Below are positions 42,734 through 51,005 of a DNA stretch of 64,000 bases, one piece after another. Position 1 is the stretch's first letter; every line of letters starts with the position of its first letter. Made by a program: the position numbers and the translations under genes. The stretch is taken from NCBI RefSeq assembly GCF_000424445.1, contig NZ_AUJX01000006.1:101313-165312 (forward strand). The letters run 5' to 3'. This DNA comes from Oribacterium sp. NK2B42 (lineage in GTDB: Bacteria; Bacillota; Clostridia; Lachnospirales; Lachnospiraceae). The notes beneath the pieces are model-generated. The model was not told the DNA's origin, searched no databases, and saw only the letters and a list, made by a program, of their open reading frames with translations.

Positions 42734-45157
42734 ATGAGAGCATTAACAGTTTTCATTGACGAGCAGTGGCTTGCCGCCGTTTCGGAAAAAGACATGAGTG
42801 TTCCTTCACACATCATTGCCAAGGACATGACAGAACAGCTTCCTCTGGAGGTACAGTACCTGGGAGTCACAAAATCCACCTTTATCTATGATGAAAATGT
42901 CCTTGACGAGGAGAAAGCCGTTTACTACCTGAGGCAGATTCTCCAGAACAGATTCGAGATGGATTACGATGTTCAGGAAGCCATCATTAACTACAGGATC
43001 AGTGCTGTCAGTGATGAGGATGAAGATGAGGATGAGGATGAATCCGGTCAGAGTGAGCCGGAATCCGGAAGCGCTCGTAAAAGAAGGTCTTCCGGTAAAG
43101 AGTCCCATACCGAGAAGCTTACCGGTTTCGAAGAAGGTGGCGGAAAAGAAGGCAGCCATGAACAGACAAAGGGTGCTCCAAGCCGCAAACGCATGAGAAC
43201 AGCCCCCGATACCTCCCTGAAGGAGGATTCCGAGGGTTCTGATGAAACAGAGATAGTAACTGTGGGAGAAGAGGGGGCCGGCAACGTGGGCAAGCCTTCC
43301 AAAAAAGGAAAAGAGCAGGATAATGTCAAATCCAAAAAGTCCGAGAAAAAGCTCGGTCAGGATCCCATCTCCTTCGGAAACAAGAAAGAAGACGGAGACA
43401 TCGCCCCGGCTTTCCAGAGGATAAAGAACCTTAAGGGAAGTGACAGTCTCATCTCACTTTGCGAACGCCTGAACCGCATCGCTCCGGCTCTTCAGACAGA
43501 GGAATTCATCGATGTCCTCGAGGACAGAGCCTATCTTTTCTCGGCAGAGCAGGATATAGGCATTAACGCCAGAGTCTCAATGTTTTTCGATTTCATGCGT
43601 GACGAGAATCTGCTTCCGTCAGAGTACGGAGGCTGTGAGATACAACTGGCCTGCGGAAGATCCATAGGTCTTCCCACCACCATGGCAAAGCAGTTTATAG
43701 TCCAGACCGAAGCCAGTATGTACTGCATAGACATAAGCGCCTGGGTTGGACAGATAGACGATCCTGAGTTCAGGGATTTCCTTCTGTTCCTGTACGGGCA
43801 GAAGGATATGTACAGATATATATTCAGGATACCTTATGTTGAGAAGAAGATTCTTAATCAGGTAGCGGATGTAATAGGGGATATCTTTACAGTTGAGGTG
43901 GTAACACTTCCGCCTCTAAACCAAAAGCTTCTTGAAGAAACGGCGGTTTCCCAGCTTGAGGATTACGGCTACAACATTTCCCCGGAAGCCCTCACCATAT
44001 TCAGAAAGCGCATCGCGGAAGAGAAGTCCGACGGACGTTTCTATGGTATGAATACCATAGGGAAGATAGTCAAGGAAATGGTGCTGAAGAAGCTGGAGCA
44101 GAGCATCACGGAAGAGGAAGTTGAAGAACCTGATACCAAAGCTAAGAAGAGAAAATCTTCTGAATCTTCACAAGCAGAAAAGGAAACTGAAGAAAAGGAG
44201 CTTAAGGAGATCACCGAGAAAGACATTGGCGACCTCATAGTAAAGCACCACGATATCTCAACTCCGGAGCAGGAGCTTGTGGATATGATAGGTACCGAGG
44301 AGGTCCGTGAGCAGTTAAATATCCTGATAAAGGAAATGTCGGAAACGAAGCAGCCTCTCAATATAAGGTTTGTGGGTAATCCCGGAACAGGACGAACTGT
44401 TGTTGCGAGACTTCTCGGCGACATCCTCCGGGAGAAAGGCATTCTCAAAAAGGGTGAGATCATAGAGCACAGCATGAAGGATCTCATGGGAACGGTTCCG
44501 GGAGAAACAGTTCCGAAAACCCTCAGCATTTGCAGAGATGCTCTGGACTCAATTCTCTTCATAGATGAACCATATCCCGAGATAAAAGAAATGGTCAGCG
44601 AACTTGATGAAGACACTGAAGACTTTGATGATGGCGATGAGGAAAACAGCAAGCCTGAATATGACTTCCATAAGGAGGCTCTGGAAACCCTGATCTCGGA
44701 AATGGAAGCCAACCGTAATCTGGTTGTGATACTTGCCCTGACATACGAGGAGCTTGAAAAAGTACGTAAAGACGTTCCTGATATAGACAGTGTCATGTAC
44801 AGCGAAATCGAATTCAAGGATTTCAGCAGAAAGGAGCTTGGAGATATATTCCTCAGGATGGTCCGCAGAAATAAGTTCAGTCTTGAGGAAGGCCTCCGTG
44901 AAGAAATCCTTAAGTATTTTGACAAGCTTCCCGAAAAGGTTACAAAATCCGGCAGGTTCACCAACGCCCGTTATGTAAGAAATCTTTTTGACATGACCTG
45001 GTCAAAAACCCTTCTCCGGGCTGAGATAGATCAGAATGACGGAAGGCTCATAACCAGACAGGATTTCCGCCTGGCGGCTTCGGAAAGTGCCGAAATACTT
45101 AACAAAAAGGAACCACGTAAATATCCTCTGGGCTTCAGGCTCGAAACTGATGATTAA
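42734..45157 (+). CDS. CfxQ-like AAA+ protein with altered Walker A
   Basis: An 807-residue multidomain protein. Residues 1-95 form a small domain (MRALTVFIDEQWLA). About 95-225 is an acidic/basic low-complexity linker. About 235-470 looks like a degenerate AAA+ module without a P-loop. About 490-800 resembles the CbxX/CfxQ AAA+ family. There the Walker A is GNPGTGRT (548-555), with Arg554 where Lys is normal, followed by Walker B ILFIDE. The Lys-to-Arg change usually lowers ATP hydrolysis but may keep binding. CfxQ-type proteins remodel partner proteins (rubisco activation in autotrophs, ESX secretion in others). The substrate here is unknown. The ATG at 42734 follows AGGAGAG. Confidence 0.75.
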   Translation: MRALTVFIDEQWLAAVSEKDMSVPSHIIAKDMTEQLPLEVQYLGVTKSTFIYDENVLDEEKAVYYLRQILQNRFEMDYDVQEAIINYRISAVSDEDEDEDEDESGQSEPESGSARKRRSSGKESHTEKLTGFEEGGGKEGSHEQTKGAPSRKRMRTAPDTSLKEDSEGSDETEIVTVGEEGAGNVGKPSKKGKEQDNVKSKKSEKKLGQDPISFGNKKEDGDIAPAFQRIKNLKGSDSLISLCERLNRIAPALQTEEFIDVLEDRAYLFSAEQDIGINARVSMFFDFMRDENLLPSEYGGCEIQLACGRSIGLPTTMAKQFIVQTEASMYCIDISAWVGQIDDPEFRDFLLFLYGQKDMYRYIFRIPYVEKKILNQVADVIGDIFTVEVVTLPPLNQKLLEETAVSQLEDYGYNISPEALTIFRKRIAEEKSDGRFYGMNTIGKIVKEMVLKKLEQSITEEEVEEPDTKAKKRKSSESSQAEKETEEKELKEITEKDIGDLIVKHHDISTPEQELVDMIGTEEVREQLNILIKEMSETKQPLNIRFVGNPGTGRTVVARLLGDILREKGILKKGEIIEHSMKDLMGTVPGETVPKTLSICRDALDSILFIDEPYPEIKEMVSELDEDTEDFDDGDEENSKPEYDFHKEALETLISEMEANRNLVVILALTYEELEKVRKDVPDIDSVMYSEIEFKDFSRKELGDIFLRMVRRNKFSLEEGLREEILKYFDKLPEKVTKSGRFTNARYVRNLFDMTWSKTLLRAEIDQNDGRLITRQDFRLAASESAEILNKKEPRKYPLGFRLETDD

Positions 45158-45237
45158 GAACTATTCGGAAGCAATGCTTTCGACCTTGAAATCTCCGGAC
45201 CGGATTTACGATCCATGTCTCCGGGAAAGGCAGATAT

Positions 45238-45657
45238 ATGACAGAAAATGACTTAAAAACACTTATAGAAAAAGCACTGGATATGCGTAATTTTTCCTAT
45301 GCGCCTTACTCTCACTTCAGGGTAGGGGCCGCACTCCAAAGCTCCGACGGCCGGATCTTCGGAGGCTGCAACGTGGAGAATTCCAGCTACGGGGCAGCAA
45401 ACTGTGCCGAAAGGACAGCATTTTTTAAAGCTGTAAGTGAAGGAGTAAAGGATTTCAAACGTATCGTAATCACAGGAGGACTTGAGGGCGAACCTTTACA
45501 GTACGCATCACCCTGCGGTATCTGCCGGCAGGTCATGAGGGAATTCTGCGATCCTGACACCTTCGAGATCATACTTGCCAGGAGCACCGAAGACTACAAA
45601 ATCTATACACTGGCCCAGCTGCTCCCCGAGAGCTTCGGACCGGAAAACCTGCTTTAA
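45238..45657 (+). CDS. cdd: Cytidine deaminase
   Basis: A 139-residue enzyme that deaminates cytidine and deoxycytidine to uridine and deoxyuridine. HFRVGAAL, NCAERTAFF (zinc ligand Cys and catalytic Glu) and PCGICRQVMREF (two zinc Cys) are the family motifs. AAAGGCAGATAT precedes the ATG. It stands before deoD and udp, together a nucleoside-salvage group on one strand, but a perfect REP palindrome separates cdd from deoD. Confidence 0.95.
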   Translation: MTENDLKTLIEKALDMRNFSYAPYSHFRVGAALQSSDGRIFGGCNVENSSYGAANCAERTAFFKAVSEGVKDFKRIVITGGLEGEPLQYASPCGICRQVMREFCDPDTFEIILARSTEDYKIYTLAQLLPESFGPENLL

Positions 45658-45668
45658 TGAACAGAAAT

Positions 45669-45710
45669 CCACCGGGGACGGTTCTCGCCGGTGAGAACCG
45701 TCCCCGGTGG
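45669..45710. repeat. 42-bp palindrome of the GGGACGGTTCTC family
   Basis: CCACCGGGGACGGTTCTCGCC and its near-exact complement (one GT mismatch in the centre). It lies between cdd and deoD and may work as a terminator or mRNA stem. Confidence 0.9.
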
Positions 45711-45770
45711 ATAAAATCAATGTCAGTCAGGGCCCCTGACTGACACATAAATTCTAGGAGGAAATGAAAA

Positions 45771-46472
45771 ATGCCAACACCGCACAACAAAGCAAATCTT
45801 GGAGACATCGCAAAAACAGTTCTTATGCCGGGAGATCCCCTTCGCGCAAAGTACATCGCAGAAACTTATCTTGAGAATCCCGTATGCTTCAATACAGTAA
45901 GAAATATGCTGGGCTTCACCGGAACCTACAAGGGCAAGAGAGTTTCCGTTATGGGCGGCGGAATGGGCATACCTTCCATCGGCATCTACAGCTACGAGCT
46001 TTACAACATGTATGACGTAGACAATATTATCCGTATCGGATCTGCCGGAGGATTACAGGACGACATTAATCTCAATGATGTCATCATCGCCATGGGTGCC
46101 TGCGCAGAGTCCAACTATGTATCACAGTTTGAGCTTCCGGGAACCTTTGCACCTATCGCAACCTACGGTCTTCTCGCAAAGGCAGTGGATGCCGCAGAGA
46201 ACCTGAAGGTGGATGTGCATGTTGGAAATGTCTTAAGCTCAGATATATTCTACGACAAGAGAAAGGGAAAAAACGAAAAGTGGAGAGACATGGGCTGCCT
46301 TGCCATTGAAATGGAGGCTGCCGGTCTTTACATGAATGCTGCCGCAGCACACAAAAATGCCCTTGCCATACTTACCATTTCCGATCATCTTTTCAAGTCC
46401 GGTGAGCTTTCCGCCGATGAGCGTGAAAAATCCTTTAACAACATGATGCTCATAGCTTTAGAGCTTGCATAA
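45771..46472 (+). CDS. deoD: Purine-nucleoside phosphorylase, DeoD type
   Basis: A 233-residue phosphorylase that splits purine nucleosides into base and ribose-1-phosphate. It opens MPTPHNKANLGDIAKTVLMPGDPLRAKYIAE, the typical DeoD phosphate site (GDPLRA). RIGSAGG and the EMEAAGLY stretch follow the trimeric/hexameric PNP family. Its length of 233 fits well. AGGAGGAAATGAAAA precedes the ATG. It is followed by a second phosphorylase for uridine, so both nucleoside classes feed ribose-1-phosphate metabolism. Confidence 0.95.
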   Translation: MPTPHNKANLGDIAKTVLMPGDPLRAKYIAETYLENPVCFNTVRNMLGFTGTYKGKRVSVMGGGMGIPSIGIYSYELYNMYDVDNIIRIGSAGGLQDDINLNDVIIAMGACAESNYVSQFELPGTFAPIATYGLLAKAVDAAENLKVDVHVGNVLSSDIFYDKRKGKNEKWRDMGCLAIEMEAAGLYMNAAAAHKNALAILTISDHLFKSGELSADEREKSFNNMMLIALELA

Positions 46473-46492
46473 TGAGAAAAATACATCTCTTA

Positions 46493-46592
46493 ACTATTTG
46501 TGCCGTCAGACAAAACGGGCGTAATGGAGATTAGTGTGAAAAATATATTCCATCACTATTTGTGCCACAGCTTAAGGGCGGAATGGAGATTA
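46493..46592 (+). repeat. Duplicated 40-nt leader before udp
   Basis: ACTATTTGTGCC...GGGCGTAATGGAGATTA (46493-46533) and ACTATTTGTGCC...GGGCGGAATGGAGATTA (46555-46592) share both ends, with 21 nt between. Each ends in the ribosome-site sequence ATGGAGATTA, and the second serves udp. The first copy opens the ATG at 46524 for a 24-codon frame that overlaps the udp start (ATGA), perhaps a coupling leader. Confidence 0.6.
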
Positions 46593-46594
46593 AA

Positions 46595-47377
46595 ATGATT
46601 AATTACTCAGAAGACCAAACCATGTACCATATAGGTGTTGCCCCCGGGCAGATAGGACGATATGTACTACTTCCCGGTGACCCTAAGCGATGCGAAAAAA
46701 TCGCGAAGTATTTTGATAACCCGAAATTCATAGCTGATAATCGCGAATACGTTACCTACACAGGAACTCTGGACGGTGTTAAGGTATCCGTCACTTCTAC
46801 GGGTATCGGGGGACCTTCCGCATCCATAGCCCTTGAAGAGCTTTGCATGTGCGGGGCGGATACATTTTTACGCGTGGGAACTGCCGGAGGTATGGATCTC
46901 AATGTTGAGTCCGGAGATGTAGTCATTGCCAGCGGCGCGATACGTATGGAGGGAACTTCAAAAGAGTATGCTCCCATCGAGTGGCCCGCAGTTCCGGATT
47001 TTGAGGTGACCACTGCCCTTAAAAATGCCGCAGAGAATCTGGGCTTCAAACATCATATTGGCGTTGTTGAGTGCAAGGATGCCTTCTATGGTCAGCACAA
47101 GCCGGAGGATCTTCCCGTTAATTACGAGCTCCTGAACAAATGGTATTCCTGGCTTAAGCTTGGCTGCAAGGCTTCAGAAATGGAATCCGCTGCCATCTTT
47201 ACCGTAGGAGCCTATTTAAGAGTCCGGGTGGGAGCAGTTCTTTTCGTCATGTCAAACCAGGAACGTGAGAAGGCCGGTCTTTCCAATGTCATAGAGCATG
47301 ACACTGACAAAGCCATTCGCACTGCCATTGAGGCAATCCGTACCCTCATAAAACAGGATCAGGCAAAGGGTAAATAA
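46595..47377 (+). CDS. udp: Uridine phosphorylase
   Basis: A 260-residue nucleoside phosphorylase of the Udp/PNP superfamily. [19 protein letters not shown] is the phosphate-binding start. RVGTAGGMD and the EMESAAIF stretch complete the active site. It would convert uridine to uracil and ribose-1-phosphate. I start it at ATG 46595 (TGGAGATTAAA upstream), not 11 codons earlier, because the upstream ATGs belong to the repeated leader. Only 11 nt separate it from tadA, so the two are probably co-transcribed. Confidence 0.92.
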   Translation: MINYSEDQTMYHIGVAPGQIGRYVLLPGDPKRCEKIAKYFDNPKFIADNREYVTYTGTLDGVKVSVTSTGIGGPSASIALEELCMCGADTFLRVGTAGGMDLNVESGDVVIASGAIRMEGTSKEYAPIEWPAVPDFEVTTALKNAAENLGFKHHIGVVECKDAFYGQHKPEDLPVNYELLNKWYSWLKLGCKASEMESAAIFTVGAYLRVRVGAVLFVMSNQEREKAGLSNVIEHDTDKAIRTAIEAIRTLIKQDQAKGK

Positions 47378-47388
47378 GGATATTTTTT

Positions 47389-47913
47389 ATGAATTTAAGC
47401 CATGAAGAAAAGTATATGAAGCTTGCCCTAAGGGAAGCCCGGAAAGCTGCCATGAGCGGGGATGTCCCCATAGGCTGCATCATAGTCTATGACGGTACGG
47501 ATCCCAACACTAAGGCAGATAAGAATGCCGAAGCTCACGGCATCCTCCCGGGAACCATCATAGGCCGGGGCTACAACAAGCGTAATAAAATGCACAGTTC
47601 CCTTATGCATGCGGAGATAATAGCCATCAAAAAAGCCTGTAAGACATTTGATGACTGGAGACTTGAAGACTGCACCATGTACGTTACCCTGGAGCCCTGC
47701 CCCATGTGTGCCGGGGCTATAATCCAGGCCAGGATACCAAGGGTCGTTATCGGTGCAATGAGTCAAAAATCCGGCTGCTGCGGTTCAATCCTTGATATGC
47801 TGCACGAAGAAAGATTCAATCATCAATGTGAAGTAACAAAAGAACTCCTTCTTGATGACTGTACACATCTGATGACGGATTTTTTCCGGAATATGAGAAG
47901 CAGAGAGAAGTAA
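47389..47913 (+). CDS. tadA: tRNA adenosine(34) deaminase
   Basis: A 174-residue deaminase that changes A34 to inosine in tRNA-Arg(ACG). MHAEIIAI gives the zinc His and catalytic Glu, and PCPMCAGAI the two zinc Cys. It begins MNLSHEEKYMKLALREARKA, as TadA proteins do, and is slightly longer than usual (about 150-165) at the middle insertion (GTDPNTKADKNAEAHGILPG). It follows udp by 11 nt and ends before a strong terminator. Confidence 0.93.
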   Translation: MNLSHEEKYMKLALREARKAAMSGDVPIGCIIVYDGTDPNTKADKNAEAHGILPGTIIGRGYNKRNKMHSSLMHAEIIAIKKACKTFDDWRLEDCTMYVTLEPCPMCAGAIIQARIPRVVIGAMSQKSGCCGSILDMLHEERFNHQCEVTKELLLDDCTHLMTDFFRNMRSREK

Positions 47914-47935
47914 GCATTATCCTATAAACAACAAT

Positions 47936-47973
47936 GGCGGAAACCCACAACATAAAGGTGATGGGTTTCCGCC
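47936..47973 (+). terminator. Terminator between tadA and thiN
   Basis: GGCGGAAACCCA (47936-47947) pairs with TGGGTTTCCGCC (47962-47973) over a 14-nt loop. No long T run follows (ttaaca), so it may be a partial terminator. Confidence 0.65.
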
Positions 47974-47995
47974 TTAACAACGAAAGGCAGAATTT

Positions 47996-48730
47996 ATGAA
48001 GCGATGCATAATTGTCGGTGCGGGAGACTATTTCGGAATCCCCATAGAACTCACGGAAGAGGACTTTATCATAGCCGCAGATGCAGGATATAAGAATTTA
48101 ATAAAGTCAGGTATCCTACCGGATCTCCTTGTGGGGGATTTTGATTCAATGCACATTGACGGGGTAGCAGGCACCACCGGACCGGTTAAAGATCTTGACA
48201 TATATGAAGACGCAGAAAAAGCCGAATATCTGCATCATCTTAAACAGATGGAGGTTGACGGCATCGAAACAAAGGTCATAGATCCCATAAAAAACGATCC
48301 CGATATGATGGCCTGTGTGAGACTTGGCCTCGAACAGGGCTTTTCGGAGTTTCATATTATAGGCGGAACCGGAAAACGTATCGACCATAGCATTGCCAAT
48401 CTTCAGATACTTGGGTTTCTGGCTGCTCGTGGCTGCCGGGGATATATTTACAACGAATTCCAGATCATAACGGCGATACATAACGAAACCCAAAAATTTC
48501 CGGCTGAAATGCAGGGGTATTTTTCCGCACTTGCTCTGTCGGACCGGTGCCGTGGAGTAACCGAAAAGGGCTTCAAATACATCGTCAATGATGTGGAACT
48601 GCAAAACACCATCCCCACCGGAATAAGCAATGAATTCGTGGGAACAGAGGCGGAGATAAGCGTTAAGGACGGAACCCTTCTTCTTATCTATGACCAGATG
48701 AAGGTGCATAAATTCAGCTGCTGTAATTAA
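47996..48730 (+). CDS. thiN: Thiamine pyrophosphokinase
   Basis: A 244-residue enzyme that makes thiamine diphosphate from thiamine and ATP. DFIIAADAGYKNL, GDFDSM and GGTGKRIDHSIANLQIL are the family motifs for the ATP and thiamine sites, and the C-terminal half is the beta-rich thiamine-binding part. Its length is a little above the usual 210-220. CGAAAGGCAG precedes the ATG. It ends 110 nt before the 6S-like RNA promoter. Confidence 0.93.
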   Translation: MKRCIIVGAGDYFGIPIELTEEDFIIAADAGYKNLIKSGILPDLLVGDFDSMHIDGVAGTTGPVKDLDIYEDAEKAEYLHHLKQMEVDGIETKVIDPIKNDPDMMACVRLGLEQGFSEFHIIGGTGKRIDHSIANLQILGFLAARGCRGYIYNEFQIITAIHNETQKFPAEMQGYFSALALSDRCRGVTEKGFKYIVNDVELQNTIPTGISNEFVGTEAEISVKDGTLLLIYDQMKVHKFSCCN

Positions 48731-48840
48731 CCGGAGCTCCCATGCGCGTTTGTATAAACACAACGTCCGCATGACTGCCTTATCCTGAAAAAAAGAAATT
48801 TTTTTATTTCTAAAATTTTCATGACAGTTTTACGTATATC

Positions 48841-48869
48841 TTGAACAGAAAAATGTGTTCTGTTATAAT
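48841..48869 (+). promoter_or_regulatory. Promoter of the 6S-like RNA
   Basis: TTGAAC (48841-48846), exact 17-bp spacer, TATAAT (48864-48869). The start is near 48876. Confidence 0.8.
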
Positions 48870-48879
48870 TCGTTTAAGA

Positions 48880-49065
48880 AGTAAATAACTAGAACGTGCG
48901 AGGCCGCACAAATTGAACCTACAAATACGACATACGGGATTCCGATATCTGAATACATAATATAATGCCTTCCATCTGGTAAAGGACTATAGTGGTATTC
49001 GTGGGGTCTCCCACCTAGCAAACAGGCTAGGAGTCAAGCGTGTGGTACGGCGTTTTGGTCTTACT
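48880..49065 (+). ncRNA. ssrS: Probable 6S RNA
   Basis: A transcript of about 190 nt with a strong promoter in front and a terminator behind but no ORF. Its ends pair into a closing stem: AGTAA with TTACT (48880-48884/49061-49065) and ACTAGAACG with CGTTTTGGT (48888-48896/49051-49059). Internal hairpins GTGCG/CGCAC, GTGGG/CCCAC and CCTAGC/GCTAGG follow. Size, end-pairing and a mostly single-stranded middle fit 6S RNA, which binds sigmaA RNA polymerase in stationary phase. The identity rests on architecture, so another structured RNA is possible. Confidence 0.6.
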
Positions 49066-49086
49066 CCAAAAAATCGTATGATTTTT

Positions 49087-49115
49087 AAACCGGTGAGCAG
49101 TTCACCGGTTTTTTT
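49087..49115 (+). terminator. Terminator of the 6S-like RNA
   Basis: AACCGGTGA, loop GCAG, TTCACCGGTT then TTTTT. Confidence 0.85.
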
Positions 49116-49130
49116 GTTTGTGCGATACGA

Positions 49131-49211
49131 CCTTCAAGGGAATATTTATATTCATTTGAAGGCCAACGTGACATCGAGTATGGGTGCCTTCCCTCTACTC
49201 GATTACGTTGG
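49131..49211 (+). other. Two further hairpins downstream of the 6S-like RNA
   Basis: CCTTCAA/TTGAAGG (49131-49162) and a nested stem CCAACGT/ACGTTGG around TCGAGTA/TACTCGA (49163-49211), followed by GGAGAAAAAAA. They lie in the gap before the AI-2E transporter gene. Function unknown; a second small RNA is possible. Confidence 0.4.
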
Positions 49212-49347
49212 GGAGAAAAAAATTCCATAGTTTAATGTAAAAAAGTGAATTTGGTTTATCATGTGTTATAATCAGTATTATAGTTATATAAGATAAAGTT
49301 CGATTCTTTCACCTTAAACTTATACAGGATCATCCCGGAGGACAGCA

Positions 49348-50805
49348 GTGAATAAAGAGAAGTGGGAAATACAGAAACGCTGGGGAATCACAGCATTCCT
49401 TGTGATAGTAGGAAGTGCCGTTGTCATATTGGCCTTACACAACTATAATTTGATAACCGACAGGTTCAACAATCTGATAGCTATCTTATCGCCCATCATA
49501 ACCGGTGCTGTCATGGCTTATCTTGTGAACCCTGCCTACAAGCTTATTTATAAATACACAGGGATACTTTTGGATAAAGTCATGAAGTCTGCCTCGGATC
49601 AGACTACCGAAAAAGCTCTCCTTGGAAGGCAGAAGCTTCAGGCAAAGCTCAAAAGCCTTTCCGATAAGATTTCTGATAAGATTTCCGAAAATAAGTTTAC
49701 CGACAAGCTGCGGGAAGAAGTCACCGGAAAACTTGCAAAAAACAATACCGAAGAAACTCCTGCTGAGGTTAAGAGACAGAACTTTATAGCAAGGATCAGC
49801 AGTATCTCTGCTACATTTTTCTCCGTGCTGCTTGTTTTGATAGCTGTTTTCGGACTCGTTTCAATGATCATTCCTGAGTTGATCAAGTCCCTGTCCAGCC
49901 TGTCCTACACCTTGAGATTTATCGATGACGACTATTTCTCAGAGCTGATTGAGAACTCCACTGATTCTCTGGGTATCATCACTCATATCTCCAATTTTAT
50001 ACAAGGCATTACAAATTCCCTGGGAATAGGCGATTCTTTGTCCGGTGAAATACAAAAAATCTTCACCTCTATGCAGCAGTTTATTCAGAATTCCCTGCTT
50101 CCTAACCTGAGAAATGTCATTACATCCCTGGGAATAGGTATATGGTCAGCGGTAACCTGGATAAAAAACTTCATCATCGGTCTCATCATCATGGCCTACC
50201 TTCTCAATACCAAGGAGTCCATGCTCATAAGCGCCCGCAGGATTCTCTTCGCCATACTTCCATCAAAGTATGCTCATATGGTAATTGCTGAGCTAAAAGA
50301 AATAGACAGGATGTTCGGAGGCTTTATAGTAGGAAAGATCATCGATTCTTTCATCATCGGTATAATATGCTTTGTGGTTCTGAGCATAATGGATATGCCT
50401 TACACCATGCTGGTTTCCGTTATAGTGGGAGTCACCAATATAATCCCATTCTTCGGACCCTTCATCGGAGCCATACCTTCAATCATACTTATACTGATAC
50501 AAAGTCCTATCCATGCTCTGTATTTTGCCATCTTTATCCTGATCCTTCAGCAGCTGGACGGCAATATCATCGGTCCCTACATCCTTCGTGGCTCAACAGG
50601 TCTCAGCAGCTTCTGGGTACTGTTCTCCATCCTTTTGTTCGGCGGCCTCTTTGGATTTGTTGGCATGATCATCGGGGTTCCCATCTGGGCCATCATCCTT
50701 CAGGGGGTAAAACGCCTCACCCAATATCTTCTGGATAAAAGGAAGGTAACGCTGGATGACCAGGGAAACCTGATAGCAGATAATATTACAAATGCAGAAA
50801 AGTAG
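49348..50805 (+). CDS. AI-2E transporter family (PerM-like) membrane protein
   Basis: A 485-residue membrane protein with about eight hydrophobic segments and a long charged insert (roughly residues 75-150) after the first two. The C-terminal part IGVTNIIPFFGPFIGAIPS...GNIIGPYIL is the family signature (AI-2E_transport). Members export small molecules or act as sodium/proton transporters; the substrate here is unknown. The GTG start follows CCCGGAGGACAGCA. A T-rich terminator follows the stop codon. Confidence 0.88.
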   Translation: MNKEKWEIQKRWGITAFLVIVGSAVVILALHNYNLITDRFNNLIAILSPIITGAVMAYLVNPAYKLIYKYTGILLDKVMKSASDQTTEKALLGRQKLQAKLKSLSDKISDKISENKFTDKLREEVTGKLAKNNTEETPAEVKRQNFIARISSISATFFSVLLVLIAVFGLVSMIIPELIKSLSSLSYTLRFIDDDYFSELIENSTDSLGIITHISNFIQGITNSLGIGDSLSGEIQKIFTSMQQFIQNSLLPNLRNVITSLGIGIWSAVTWIKNFIIGLIIMAYLLNTKESMLISARRILFAILPSKYAHMVIAELKEIDRMFGGFIVGKIIDSFIIGIICFVVLSIMDMPYTMLVSVIVGVTNIIPFFGPFIGAIPSIILILIQSPIHALYFAIFILILQQLDGNIIGPYILRGSTGLSSFWVLFSILLFGGLFGFVGMIIGVPIWAIILQGVKRLTQYLLDKRKVTLDDQGNLIADNITNAEK

Positions 50806-50809
50806 TGTA

Positions 50810-50837
50810 GAGCCGGAGGCATCCTCCGGCTCTTTTT
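50810..50837 (+). terminator. Terminator of the AI-2E transporter gene
   Basis: GAGCCGGAGG, loop CAT, CCTCCGGCTC then TTTTT. Confidence 0.9.
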
Positions 50838-50870
50838 CAGTCACTTTATAAACCGGTTTTCTAAATTACC

Positions 50871-50885
50871 TTGAAAGCGCTTTAA
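50871..50885. promoter_or_regulatory. CcpA cre site upstream of kduI
   Basis: TTGAAAGCGCTTTAA contains the consensus TGAAAGCGCTT. It lies directly before the -35 box of kduI. Confidence 0.7.
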
Positions 50886-50888
50886 GTG

Positions 50889-50916
50889 TTGCAATTCCGC
50901 CATTTTTATGTATAAT
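50889..50916 (+). promoter_or_regulatory. Promoter of kduI
   Basis: TTGCAA (50889-50894), 16-bp spacer, TATAAT (50911-50916), directly behind the cre site. Confidence 0.6.
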
Positions 50917-51005
50917 GATTTTGGGTTCGGAAGTCCTGTTTTTGGCAGAGCTCCGGACCCGTTTTTTATAACCAAAAGAGCATTATTTTTTTCAGGAGGC
51001 TATCA

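Noticed and set aside
45387..45856. Minus-strand frames behind cdd and deoD
   Set aside because: They run through the GGGACGGTTCTC palindrome; its symmetry creates open frames on both strands.
49042..49230. 62-codon frame across the 6S-like terminator
   Set aside because: It spans a terminator and two hairpins, with no ribosome site.
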